A stretch of 64,000 bases of DNA. It comes from CBDDBK01 sp965225715 (lineage in GTDB: Bacteria; Bacteroidota; Bacteroidia; Cytophagales; Flammeovirgaceae). Under the pieces are notes generated by a model. That model saw nothing but the letters and a program-made list of their open reading frames with translations. It was not told the DNA's origin and searched no databases. Made by a program: the position numbers and the translations under genes. The stretch is from contig CBDDBK010000005.1 of the NCBI GenBank assembly GCA_965225715.1, positions 303,843 to 367,842 on the forward strand, in the 5' to 3' direction. Positions 17,933 through 26,322 of the stretch are shown here, in pieces; position 1 is the first letter of the stretch, and every line of letters starts with the position of its first letter.

Positions 17933-18375
17933 ATTTAAAACTAAAAAGCTTTTTAATCTACATTTTCTAAATATGTTATTAAAATATCAGCAATTCTCAT
18001 TTTGAGAAAAACTTGTTTTTTTAATACAAGTTATTTGTAATTAATTATCTATATTTTATAGTTGAAAATAGAATTGTTAACGATTAAAATTGATAAAAAG
18101 AATTAGAACACTTTATCTTTACTATTAGGTAATTTTTGTTTGTTCTAAGAAGTTTTTTTAGCTTTTTTACAAAAGAAGACAAATTAAATTTTATAATTTA
18201 TTGATAATCAATAAATTATATTATAATATTAGAAATATTTAGAGTCTAATTATTTTTTTATATATTAGAGTCCGAATTAACTAAATTATCTCTACTTTCT
18301 GATACATCTTACACACAACAAATTTAATAAATTACCTTTTTAATTTTACGATTCAAAATTTTAGTTATATAACAA
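17933..18375. other. Gap between folA and greA
   Basis: No intact gene. On the minus strand ~17958-18003 reads MRIADILITYLENVD and stops, faintly like the start of a thiamine-diphosphate enzyme, but too short to call. The gap includes the long palindrome at 18192-18220 listed separately. Confidence 0.4.
18192..18220. promoter_or_regulatory. 29-bp perfect palindrome containing TTGATAATCAA
   Basis: Two 14-bp arms (TATAATTTATTGAT and its complement) meet at 18206 with no mismatch. The core is the TTGATWATCAA motif found elsewhere in this window. It lies ~155 bp upstream of greA, so it may be an operator. A T-run is absent, which argues against a terminator. Confidence 0.5.
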
Positions 18376-18858
18376 ATGGGACAATATAAATATTACACAA
18401 AAATAGGGTTAGAAAAAATAAAGCAAGAGCTTACATATTTGGAAACAAAAGGACGACAAGATATTGCTTATCAAATTGGAGAAGCCCGAGAAAAAGGCGA
18501 TTTAAAAGAAAATGCCGAATATGATGCAGCTAAAGATGCTCAAGGTATGTTGGAGTTAAAAATTTCTAAACTTAATAAACTCATTTCTCAAGCTCGAATA
18601 ATAGACGAGAGTAAATTAGATCCTTCTAAAGTTTCAATTTTTTCAAAAGTTAAACTTAAAAATATAAATACTCAAGTTATAGTAAGCTATACCTTAGTCT
18701 CCGAAAAAGAAGCTAATTTAAAAGAAGGAAAAATCTCTGTAGGCTCTCCAATAGGCAAAGGCTTATTAGGAAAAAAAAAGGGGGAACTAGCTGAAATAAA
18801 AGTGCCTCGTGGATTAATTAAATTTGAAATTTTAAATACCGAATTAGATTTAGTATAA
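18376..18858 (+). CDS. greA: Transcription elongation factor GreA
   Basis: Binds in the secondary channel of RNA polymerase and stimulates cleavage of backtracked transcripts. The 160-residue protein has the N-terminal coiled coil with the tip motif GDLKENAEYDAAKD (residues ~41-54), whose acidic pair (D-x-x-x-N-A-E-Y) drives cleavage, and the C-terminal FKBP-like domain ending ISVGSPIGKGLLGKKKGE. The start MGQYKYYTKIGLEKI fits the family. Single gene with a long A/T-rich leader that carries a striking palindrome. Confidence 0.96.
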   Translation: MGQYKYYTKIGLEKIKQELTYLETKGRQDIAYQIGEAREKGDLKENAEYDAAKDAQGMLELKISKLNKLISQARIIDESKLDPSKVSIFSKVKLKNINTQVIVSYTLVSEKEANLKEGKISVGSPIGKGLLGKKKGELAEIKVPRGLIKFEILNTELDLV

Positions 18859-18962
18859 GCAAACCAAGTTAAAATTTGATGAAAGGAATTAAAATAACTA
18901 GTTCCTTTTATAACATGAATAGTTTGGTAAATTTATATAAGATATTGGCTACCAATCATATT

Positions 18963-20546
18963 TTATCCTTTTAGATTAAAGATATAATAAACATTTTTAA
19001 AAGGTTCAATGCGTTGGTACAGATCAGAGATAAAATCGGGATAGTTAATATAAAAGGTTAAAAAATTTTCAAAACGTTCTTGAGGCACATTTTCAGGATA
19101 TAACTTATCAAATAGGGTAGCTGCTTTTTTTACCTGACCAGAGTGCTTTTCTTCTAAGGATTTTTTCAGACGTTTTTGAATCTGTTTGAAAGTTTGGGTG
19201 ACTTGGCTACGTTGTTTATTAAAATAACCCAATAATTGAGGATTTACTGTTTCAATTTGAGCTTCAATTTTGTTATAAATTAAATTTAATTCTGAATATA
19301 CCCAAGCTAAATCTATTGGTGATTTTTCATTAGCAGCAATCACTTGATTGATAAAGGCTTGTTTAGCCAAAAATAAATCTTCAGGTTTTAAATTTAAAGT
19401 CTCAAACTTTACAGTTAATGTTTTGGATAAAATAAAAGCAAAAGTTCGGGGTACTAAAATTGGGTAAGGTATTTTTAAAAAATTGAATAAAGCCTTATAT
19501 TCTAGCCAATAATTAATTTCAGCAGGTCCGCCAATATAAGCCAAATTAGGCAATATAAGTTCTTGATAAACAGGACGTAATATAACATTTGGACTAAAAT
19601 TTTCAATAGTATTAAAAGCTTTTTCAAGAATAATAGTAGTATTATCTTCAAGAATCAGTATATCTTTACCCAAGTCATTTTGACTGCCTTTTTTAACTTC
19701 TAAAATTCGTTTTCTCTTTTTTTCATGATTATAAAATAAATTAATAGGTCTAGGATTCACCGAAGATTTATAGCCTAAATCTTTTAGAGCATGAATACTT
19801 TTTAAAACTAATTTTTCACTGGTTTGCTCTAAAAGCTCCTTGGTAATAACAGGACGAAAAAGTTCTTTCAATTTTTTAGTGTTCGAATCCAAAATTACCA
19901 AGCCAAAATTACCAAAAAGTTCATGTAAATAATATCTGGTGGCTTCGGCTAAATTTTTTTTAGTGTAAGCTATTTTAAAAAAATTAGGCAAGCCATCAAT
20001 ATTTTCTAATAAATCATTGATTCCAGTTGTATTATAAGTACCTGCCAAAGCTTTTGTATTTGCTTGATTCCAACTATAGCGTTTACCAAATAAATTAAAA
20101 TGATTAATTTCTTCTAAATCATGATCTTCGGTGAGCATCCAAAAAACAGGGATAAAATTATGATTTGGATAATTTTGGATTAATTCTTGAGTGAGTTTAA
20201 TGGTTTTTAAAACCTTATAAATTAAAAAAATAGGCCCCGTACATAGATTTAATTGATGTCCTGTTGTTATGGTAAACGTGTTTTTTTCTTTAATCTTTTC
20301 AATATTTTGCTGAACCTTTTCAGCTTTAGAATCTTGAAAAGATTTATATTGTTGGCTTAGAGCTTCATATAAAAGGGTTCTATTTTTCTGAGGAAATTTT
20401 TCCCGTTTCAATATTTGTTTTTCATAGTTAGTCTTCTCATGTGTCAAGTCATAAAAAGGTTTGAGGGTTGGTTTCTGAGAAACATAATCGGTAAAAAGCG
20501 GTTTAAAAAAAGGGGCATCAACTAAAGGAATAGAATATGTTTGCAT
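18963..20546 (-). CDS. bshC: Bacillithiol synthase BshC (cysteine-adding enzyme)
   Basis: Last step of bacillithiol synthesis: adds cysteine to GlcN-malate. The 527-residue length and features fit BshC: the N-terminal ITTGHQLNLCTGPIFLIYK (residues ~92-110, nucleotide-like fold), FIPVFWMLTEDHDLEEINH (~135-153), YIGGPAEINYWLEYK near 335, and a long coiled coil towards the C-terminus (residues ~410-470). Presence implies that bacillithiol is the low-molecular-weight thiol. bshA and bshB are not in the window. Downstream of icd on the same strand, but a strong palindromic terminator separates the two. Confidence 0.94.
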   Translation of the reverse strand: MQTYSIPLVDAPFFKPLFTDYVSQKPTLKPFYDLTHEKTNYEKQILKREKFPQKNRTLLYEALSQQYKSFQDSKAEKVQQNIEKIKEKNTFTITTGHQLNLCTGPIFLIYKVLKTIKLTQELIQNYPNHNFIPVFWMLTEDHDLEEINHFNLFGKRYSWNQANTKALAGTYNTTGINDLLENIDGLPNFFKIAYTKKNLAEATRYYLHELFGNFGLVILDSNTKKLKELFRPVITKELLEQTSEKLVLKSIHALKDLGYKSSVNPRPINLFYNHEKKRKRILEVKKGSQNDLGKDILILEDNTTIILEKAFNTIENFSPNVILRPVYQELILPNLAYIGGPAEINYWLEYKALFNFLKIPYPILVPRTFAFILSKTLTVKFETLNLKPEDLFLAKQAFINQVIAANEKSPIDLAWVYSELNLIYNKIEAQIETVNPQLLGYFNKQRSQVTQTFKQIQKRLKKSLEEKHSGQVKKAATLFDKLYPENVPQERFENFLTFYINYPDFISDLYQRIEPFKNVYYIFNLKG

Positions 20547-20620
20547 TTTTTTGATTCTCTAGCTAATTAAAATTCATAAAAATAATAAACAATATGAGTG
20601 ATTATATAAAACTCATATTG

Positions 20621-20653
20621 AAAAAGGATTTTTAGCTAAAAATCCTTTTTTTT
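20621..20653 (-). terminator. Perfect 30-bp palindrome followed by T tract between icd and bshC
   Basis: AAAAAGGATTTTTAG and its complement CTAAAAATCCTTTTT form a 15-bp stem with no loop to spare. T-rich sequence follows on both strands, so it can stop transcription either way; here it follows icd. Confidence 0.75.
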
Positions 20654-20706
20654 AGTGAAGTAGTTATAATATTCAAAAAATTGCTAAACTTATTGTAAAC
20701 TAAGAA

Positions 20707-21972
20707 TTACATATTATTAACAAGGGCCTGACCAAATTCGGAACATTTTAACAGGGTAGCGTCTTCCATGAGTCTTTCAAAATCATAAGTGACTGTTTTT
20801 GAAAGGATCGTTTTACTTAAACTCTTGTAAATAATATTAGCAGCTTCTTGCCATCCTAAATATTCGAACATCATAGTACCGGATAAAATAACAGAACCCG
20901 GATTAACCTTATCTAATCCCGTGTACTTAGGTGCTGTACCATGGGTTGCTTCAAAAATAGCAATTCCTGTAGTATAATTAATATTTGCGCCAGGTGCAAT
21001 ACCTATTCCACCTACAGCTGCTGCCAAAGCATCAGAAATATAATCGCCATTTAAATTTAAAGTTGCTATGACCGAATACTCATTAGGACGAGTTAAAATT
21101 TGCTGGAGAAAAGCATCAGCAATACAGTCTTTAATTAATATTTTACCATCTCTAAGTGCTGATTCTTGGGCTTTATCAGCGGCTTGTTTGCCTTTAGTAT
21201 TTGCTATTTTATCATACTGGGTCCAAGTAAATACTTGGTTTTTATATTTTTCTTCTGCAAGTTTATAACCCCAGTTTTTGAAAGCCCCTTCAGTAAACTT
21301 CATAATATTACCTTTATGAACTAGAGTAACACTTGGTAATTTATGTTTAATAGCATATTCTATAGCTGCAGTTACTAATCTTTCAGTACCTTCTTTAGAA
21401 ACCGGTTTAATACCTAAAGATGATGATTCTGGAAAACGAATAGAAGTTACACCGAGTTCATTAATTAAAAAATCTTTTAACTTATTTGTATTAGCTTCTC
21501 CATTCATATATTCTATACCTGCATAAATATCTTCTGTATTTTCTCTAAAAATAACCATGTCGGTTAATTGAGGTTTTTTTACAGGAGAAGGTACACCACT
21601 AAAATATTTTACAGGACGAACACAAGCATATAAATCCAATTTTTGTCTTAAAGCTACATTTAAAGATCGAATACCACCGCCAACAGGTGTTGTTAAAGGA
21701 CCTTTAATGCCTACCAAATGATCTTTAAAATTTTTTAAAGTTTCTTCAGGTAACCATTCCTTTGTTTTATCATAAGATTTTTGACCTGCAAAAACTTCTT
21801 TCCATATTATCTTTTTTTCTTTATTATAAGCCTTTTCTACTGCTGCATTAAAAACTTTTACCGCTGCCGCCCAAATATCAGGACCTACACCATCACCTTC
21901 AATAAATGGCACCACCGGGGTATTTGGTACTTGAAGTTTCCCATTTTTAATGCTTATTTTATTATTTCCCAT
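20707..21972 (-). CDS. icd: Isocitrate dehydrogenase (NADP-type)
   Basis: TCA-cycle enzyme converting isocitrate to 2-oxoglutarate and CO2. The 421-residue protein is of the bacterial homodimeric type: PFIEGDGVGPDIW (residues ~23-35), GPLTTPVGGGIRSLNVALRQ with the phosphate-site Ser/Asn/Arg (~95-114), VIFRENTEDIYAGIEY (~141-156), a Lys in VHKGNIMKFTEGAFKNW, catalytic Asp residues in NGDYISDALAA, and FEATHGTAPKYTGLDKVNPGS. The late loop typical of NADP-specific enzymes is present, though cofactor choice is inferred. A TATCTTTG promoter motif on the minus strand lies 270 bp upstream. It shows that an oxidative TCA branch is kept. Confidence 0.95.
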   Translation of the reverse strand: MGNNKISIKNGKLQVPNTPVVPFIEGDGVGPDIWAAAVKVFNAAVEKAYNKEKKIIWKEVFAGQKSYDKTKEWLPEETLKNFKDHLVGIKGPLTTPVGGGIRSLNVALRQKLDLYACVRPVKYFSGVPSPVKKPQLTDMVIFRENTEDIYAGIEYMNGEANTNKLKDFLINELGVTSIRFPESSSLGIKPVSKEGTERLVTAAIEYAIKHKLPSVTLVHKGNIMKFTEGAFKNWGYKLAEEKYKNQVFTWTQYDKIANTKGKQAADKAQESALRDGKILIKDCIADAFLQQILTRPNEYSVIATLNLNGDYISDALAAAVGGIGIAPGANINYTTGIAIFEATHGTAPKYTGLDKVNPGSVILSGTMMFEYLGWQEAANIIYKSLSKTILSKTVTYDFERLMEDATLLKCSEFGQALVNNM

Positions 21973-22105
21973 AGGACTTTATTTCTATATCTGTAAAAGT
22001 TATGTATGTTTAAACAATAATAGATTGTGAATTATTTTATTAATGTACATGTTTTATTAAAAAGCTATAAAATAAGGAGTTTAGACATGACATTAGGGTT
22101 TTTAT

Positions 22106-22210
22106 TATAGCAATACTATTTTTATCTCATAAAAATTCATTTTTAAAATCAATCAATATCAATTAGTTAAACTTTTTAAAAATCCTTCTTTCAAATGACA
22201 TGATTAATAA
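22106..22210 (+). repeat. TATAG dispersed element, copy B
   Basis: TATAGCAATACTATTTTTAT start, AATATCAATTAGTTAAAC core, TCAAATGACATG near the end. One of the longest copies. It lies in the gap 21973-22784, where no gene is supported. Confidence 0.65.
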
Positions 22211-22241
22211 ATACTGCTAAAATATTTCAACTTCCCAATGT

Positions 22242-22249
22242 CAAAGATA
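22242..22249 (-). promoter_or_regulatory. Bacteroidota -7 element (TATCTTTG) for icd
   Basis: Minus-strand TATCTTTG, 270 bp upstream of icd, with the TATAG copy B in between. The identical octamer precedes folA and atpE. Confidence 0.4.
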
Positions 22250-22608
22250 TAAAAAAAATCTTTATTTTCCATTAAGTAGATTGACTTTCCTTAATGATAT
22301 CGGCAATTCTTATTTTATATATCAAAAATTTAATACTGAATATCTGTTTATTTATTAGTAGGGCAAAGGCGTAATTTACCAGAGAAATATCTACATGAAA
22401 TAACTGTTTTCGTTTATTAAAAATGATAAAATTATATTTAATTTTCATTATCAATAGCATTTATTAATATTTTTTTAAATAGAATAGGGTAATATAAAAC
22501 TTATATACACTTTTATTATCGAATAAAATCTAAAGTAAATATTGTTGTTATTAAGCAATATTTTTTTGAAAAAACTTTAAAATATAAAAATAGAGTACTA
22601 ACTTTGCA

Positions 22609-22616
22609 TTTTAGAT
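22609..22616 (+). promoter_or_regulatory. -7 element (TAACTTTG) upstream of the tRNA trio
   Basis: TAACTTTG on the plus strand about 170 bp before tRNA-Ser, the only consensus -7 motif I noticed facing the cluster. Confidence 0.4.
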
Positions 22617-22784
22617 TAGTTTGGTAGAATTTTAATAATATTTTAATTTAGGATAAATAAAACAGGTAAAAGAGACTGTCATTGGATAAACTAAATAATA
22701 AATTTTGGGTTTGGAATCTAAGATTTTATTTTAGCTTAGCCATTAGTTCTAATTTTTGATTCACATAGTCCAAATTAGGAAACA

Positions 22785-22874
22785 GGAGAGATGCCTGAGT
22801 GGCCGAAAGGAACTGTTTGCTAAACAGTCGTACTGTCAAAAGCGGTACCGCGGGTTCGAATCCCGCTCTCTCCG
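22785..22874 (+). tRNA. tRNA-Ser (GCT)
   Basis: 90-nt tRNA with a long variable arm. Acceptor GGAGAGA pairs with TCTCTCC, discriminator G; anticodon loop TTTGCTAAA gives GCT. TTCGAAT T-loop present. No CCA encoded. Confidence 0.95.
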
Positions 22875-22905
22875 CTGCCAATAAAAAAACTTTATATAAA
22901 TTTTT

Positions 22906-22980
22906 CGGGATATAGCGCAGTCCGGTTAGCGCACCTGGTTTGGGACCAGGGGGTCGCAGGTTCGAATCCTGCTATCCCGA
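22906..22980 (+). tRNA. tRNA-Pro (TGG)
   Basis: 75-nt tRNA; acceptor CGGGATA/TATCCCG, discriminator A, anticodon arm CTGGTTTGGGACCAG with TGG. CCA is not encoded. Part of a Ser-Pro-Arg run. Confidence 0.96.
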
Positions 22981-23007
22981 CATTTTAAATTATTTATCTT
23001 ATCCCAT

Positions 23008-23079
23008 AGTCCTGTAGTTCAATGGATAGAACAGTAGACTTCTAATCTTCAGATTTGGGTTCGACTCCCAGCAGGACTA
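23008..23079 (+). tRNA. tRNA-Arg (TCT)
   Basis: 72-nt tRNA; acceptor AGTCCTG/CAGGACT, discriminator A, anticodon TCT in GACTTCTAATC. CCA is not encoded. Last of the three co-directional tRNAs. Confidence 0.95.
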
Positions 23080-23254
23080 CTTTATTTGATTTCCAGAAAT
23101 GTAATAAGCGTTCCTATTTGAAGTTGTATAGAAAATTTTTAGAATGAGAATTTAAACAGCTCTATTACACGGATTTACTTAAAGCATACACATCTAAAGA
23201 AGACAAAGACTAAAAATATGCTTGCTCAGATCCAATTATTTCAAGACAAGTTTT

Positions 23255-23705
23255 CTAAACTTTTGCACTGGCTTAGGAGCATAAATTGTTTATAAGAAAG
23301 CCCTTTATTAAGTTGGAGAGTAATATTAGGAGATGAAAGCAGTTTATTGAATATGTCGGTAAAACCATTCACAGGTATACCTTGTCAAGTATCAAAAAAA
23401 TAAGATTCTGAATAATTTTTTCTAAACGGAAGCCTTTTAACCACCGAAGCAGGAATATCTTACGGAAACCTTTTAACCACCGAAGCAGGAATATCTTTTG
23501 GATCTCTTTCCCATTGTTTAATTGTATAACCTCTCAGAAATGCCTCATACAAAGGTCTACCAATAAAATTAATAGCCTGTTCTTCAAAGTTTTTTGGTTC
23601 TTTATAATATTCTTTTTTAAACTCTTGATCTAAAAAACTATTAATTTCAAAAGGCTTTAAATTAACATTATAAAAGCTATTATATGTTTTTTCTGTGGGA
23701 TGTCA
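23255..23705 (-). pseudogene. glf: UDP-galactopyranose mutase fragment
   Basis: Minus-strand reading gives PTEKTYNSFYNVNLKPFEIN, then EEQAINFIGRPLYEAFLRGY, TIKQWERDPKDIPASVVKR and YSESYFFDT, matching the middle of Glf, the flavoenzyme that makes UDP-galactofuranose for cell-surface glycans. The frame is broken: a 36-bp segment (23426-23461 and 23462-23497) is tandemly duplicated and creates a TAA stop at the junction, and another stop follows FFDT. The N-terminal FAD-binding part and the C-terminus are missing. It lies between the tRNA run and the GH3 gene. The functional implication is loss of a galactofuranose step, unless another copy exists. Confidence 0.75.
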
Positions 23706-23781
23706 ATAGAACTTCTTTTAACTTCAAAAGGATGATGAACAAGTATCAATTTTCTTTTTAAAAGGAGTTTTTAAGGCTTGA

Positions 23782-25284
23782 CTATTTAGCTTGAAACATA
23801 GCCAAAACCCCATCTGCAAATTGACGATTATTTGCCAAACGAGGCACCTTATTTTGTCCACCTAACTTACCAATAGAATCCATATAAAGTTGAAAAGCCT
23901 GAACAGGTAAAGCAGAAATCCGAAGAGGCCTTAAAATACGTCCTTGTATTAAGTCATTGTAATATGTATTTAAACAGCATAATTTATTATCTATATCTAA
24001 AGCAAATCGCCCTAAATTTTGAGGTCTCTTAGAAAATGATATAAGCCATTGATGATGTGGCTTTCCATCTTTTGGGTTTACTTGAGGGGCTACCGTAAAT
24101 TCTACAATTTCAGTTTCCGGATGTTTTTCTAAGGCATAAGCTATAGCTTGTTCTATTTCTTCAGCAATAACATGTTCACCAAAAGCTGAAATAAAATGTT
24201 TGGTTCTACCTGTTACCAGAAGTTTATAAGGATTCTTACTTGTGAATTTAACAATATCTCCTATTTTATAACCCCAAAGTCCTGAATCAGAACTAATAAC
24301 TAAACCATAATTTTTCCCCACTTCAATATTCTCTAAACTTATTCGTTTTGGCTTATCATTAAAATAAGTATCCATTTCCACAAATTCATAAAAAATATTT
24401 GCACCCGTAATTAATAACATTCCTTCATCTTCAAGTTCATCTTGGTAGGCAAAAAAACCTTCTGAAGCGGGAAAAAGTTCTATAGAATCTATAGGTTTTC
24501 CAATAGTATTAATAAGTTTTTTATGGTAAGGTTTAAAATTAACACCACCGTAAATAAATAATGAAAAATTTGGAAAAACTTCAGAAATAGTTTTTTTTTT
24601 CTGTTTTACGATTTTATCAAAATACATTTGTACCCAGGGGGGGATGCCTGAAATAACTGACATGTCAGCTATTAAAGTTTCTTCAATAACTTTATTGAGT
24701 TTAGTTTCCCAATCTTTTATGCAATTGGTTTGGTAGGAAGGAAGTTGATTTGATTTTAAAAATTTAGGCACATGGTGATTGACAATTCCTGATAATCTTC
24801 CTATATGAATACCATTTTCTTTTTTAAGTTCAGGAGAGCCTTGTAAAAAAATCCATTTTCTATCTAAAAATTTTGTTTTTCCTGTTTTATAAATATAATT
24901 AAATATTGCATATTGAGCACCTTCAATATGATTAGACATAGAAGATTTTGTAATTGGAATATACTTAACACCTGAAGTTGTTCCGGATGTTTTAGCAAAA
25001 TATAAAGGTCTACCTTTCCAAAGAACATTGGCTTCTCCAAGCCTTATTCGTTCTATATAAGGTTTAAGATCTTCATAATCATATAAAGGAACATATTTTT
25101 TGAAATCTTCATAGTTTTTTATTTTTTCAAACTCATGATCTTTACCAAAACTAGTGTATTTTGATTTTTTAATAAGATGATTTAAAGTTTCCGTTTGCGT
25201 AATAATTGGATTATTAGCCCATTTATTTTGTTTTTTTATTAAATGGGCGGCAAAAGGACGAGCTAAGATGGAACGCCAATTCAT
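23782..25284 (-). CDS. GH3-family acyl-adenylate-forming protein
   Basis: A GH3 auxin-responsive-promoter-family protein, the bacterial relative of plant acyl-acid amido synthetases, which adenylate a carboxylate and conjugate it to an amine. From the ATG at 25284 (MNWRSILARP) it has 500 residues; an upstream ATG at 25344 would add a hydrophobic, A/T-rich stretch not seen in the family. Nucleotide-binding motifs: YFAKTSGTTSGVKYIPIT (about residues 95-112), FPASEGFFAYQ and YRIGD-like YGLVISSDSGLWGYKIGDIVKF (~300-350). Its substrate in Bacteroidota is unknown; such genes are common in Cytophagales and Flavobacteriia. A single gene with the glf remnant downstream. Confidence 0.9.
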   Translation of the reverse strand: MNWRSILARPFAAHLIKKQNKWANNPIITQTETLNHLIKKSKYTSFGKDHEFEKIKNYEDFKKYVPLYDYEDLKPYIERIRLGEANVLWKGRPLYFAKTSGTTSGVKYIPITKSSMSNHIEGAQYAIFNYIYKTGKTKFLDRKWIFLQGSPELKKENGIHIGRLSGIVNHHVPKFLKSNQLPSYQTNCIKDWETKLNKVIEETLIADMSVISGIPPWVQMYFDKIVKQKKKTISEVFPNFSLFIYGGVNFKPYHKKLINTIGKPIDSIELFPASEGFFAYQDELEDEGMLLITGANIFYEFVEMDTYFNDKPKRISLENIEVGKNYGLVISSDSGLWGYKIGDIVKFTSKNPYKLLVTGRTKHFISAFGEHVIAEEIEQAIAYALEKHPETEIVEFTVAPQVNPKDGKPHHQWLISFSKRPQNLGRFALDIDNKLCCLNTYYNDLIQGRILRPLRISALPVQAFQLYMDSIGKLGGQNKVPRLANNRQFADGVLAMFQAK

Positions 25285-25662
25285 AATAATATTATATTCG
25301 AAATTAAAAAAATGTAAAAAATAAATATAAAATATCTTAATCAAATAATATAGTAAAGAAAGGATATTTTCAAGCTTTGATTTTTTATACGGTTACATAG
25401 TTAAATTTTAATAGAACAATAGAAAAATATAACTAACTGATTTTTAGTTTTAAAACTATAGAAATTCAGATATTAAATATCTATATTTTCAAATATAGAA
25501 TAACATTATATAGTCTTATACTTAGAGCATAAATACCGAACAAAACTAATATAAATTAGAAATACTAAAAAGAAATAGTTAATTTAGCGATATAGTTTTA
25601 TTGTAATTTGATATAATATATGCATATATTTGTCCAATTATTATATTTTTCAATTTAGATTT

Positions 25663-26229
25663 ATTAGAAATATTAGACAGAACTATAGTAATCGTCATCG
25701 TAACACAGGAGAAACAAACCGTATAAATAGACTAATTAAAGCACCAACAGTGCGCTTAGTTGGTGATGACGTGAAATCAGGTATTTATACTATTGAAGAA
25801 GCTCTAAAAATTGCAAATGAAATGAGCTTGGACTTGGTGGAAATATCAGTCAAGACGGATCCTCCTGTTTGTAAAATTATAGATTATTCGCGTTTTAGAT
25901 ATGAACAAAAAAAACGACAGAAAAAGTTAAAAAGTACAACTGTAAAAATTGTAGTTAAAGAAATACGCTTAGGGCCTAACACTAGCAAACACGATTTGAA
26001 TTTTAAAATCAAACACGCACGTGCTTTCCTGAAAGAAGGTAATAGAGTGAAAGTTTATATCTTTTTCCAAGGTAGAACAATTATCTATAAAGAGCATAGT
26101 AAAGTTATATTAGGTGAGTTTATTAAAGCTTTGGAAGACTGTTCTAAGATAGAGCAAAAGATGTTTATGAGAGACAGAAGGTTAAGTGTTGTTTTATCAC
26201 CCCTAAGTTCTAAACCAACTGTTGATTAA
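25663..26229 (+). CDS. infC: Translation initiation factor IF-3, probable AUU start
   Basis: Binds the 30S subunit, prevents 50S joining and checks the initiator codon. The reading frame carries the IF-3 core: RINRLIKAPTVRLVGDD, EEALKIANEMSLDLVEIS, PPVCKIIDYSRFRYEQKKR, the linker, and VKEIRLGPNTSKHDLNFKI in the C-terminal domain. No in-frame ATG, and no GTG, precedes RINR; a TTG at 25630 and ATT codons at 25645, 25663 and 25672 are available. Initiation at AUU is known for infC in many bacteria and allows IF-3 to repress its own translation, so I place the start at 25663, giving about 189 residues. rpmI and rplT, which often follow infC, are absent; the stop codon is followed within 6 bp by a solo IS1-type end. 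Confidence 0.9.
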   Translation: MRNIRQNYSNRHRNTGETNRINRLIKAPTVRLVGDDVKSGIYTIEEALKIANEMSLDLVEISVKTDPPVCKIIDYSRFRYEQKKRQKKLKSTTVKIVVKEIRLGPNTSKHDLNFKIKHARAFLKEGNRVKVYIFFQGRTIIYKEHSKVILGEFIKALEDCSKIEQKMFMRDRRLSVVLSPLSSKPTVD

Positions 26230-26234
26230 AATGG

Positions 26235-26290
26235 TAGTGTTACACAAGTAATGATCAAATTAAGAAAATATCTAAAATTAGGTTATTTTT
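26235..26290. mobile_element. Solo IS1-type end
   Basis: TAGTGTTACACAAGTAATGAT, then about 35 bp matching the inside of the right end of the IS1 remnant at 6812-7413 (reverse complement). No second end nearby and no transposase, so it is a deletion relic or a very short derivative. It sits directly after infC and may have replaced the usual rpmI-rplT continuation. Confidence 0.65.
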
Positions 26291-26322
26291 TAGAATAATC
26301 ATAAAGCCAAATTATCGTTAAA

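Noticed and set aside
17958..18003. MRIADILITYLENVD peptide resembling the start of a thiamine-diphosphate enzyme
   Set aside because: Fifteen residues followed by a stop codon; similarity is too short to distinguish from chance.
22272..22460. 62-residue open reading frame on the minus strand
   Set aside because: No start-site or family support; low-complexity A/T-rich composition. The tail RIADIIKESQST superficially resembles the scrap near 17990 but is too short.
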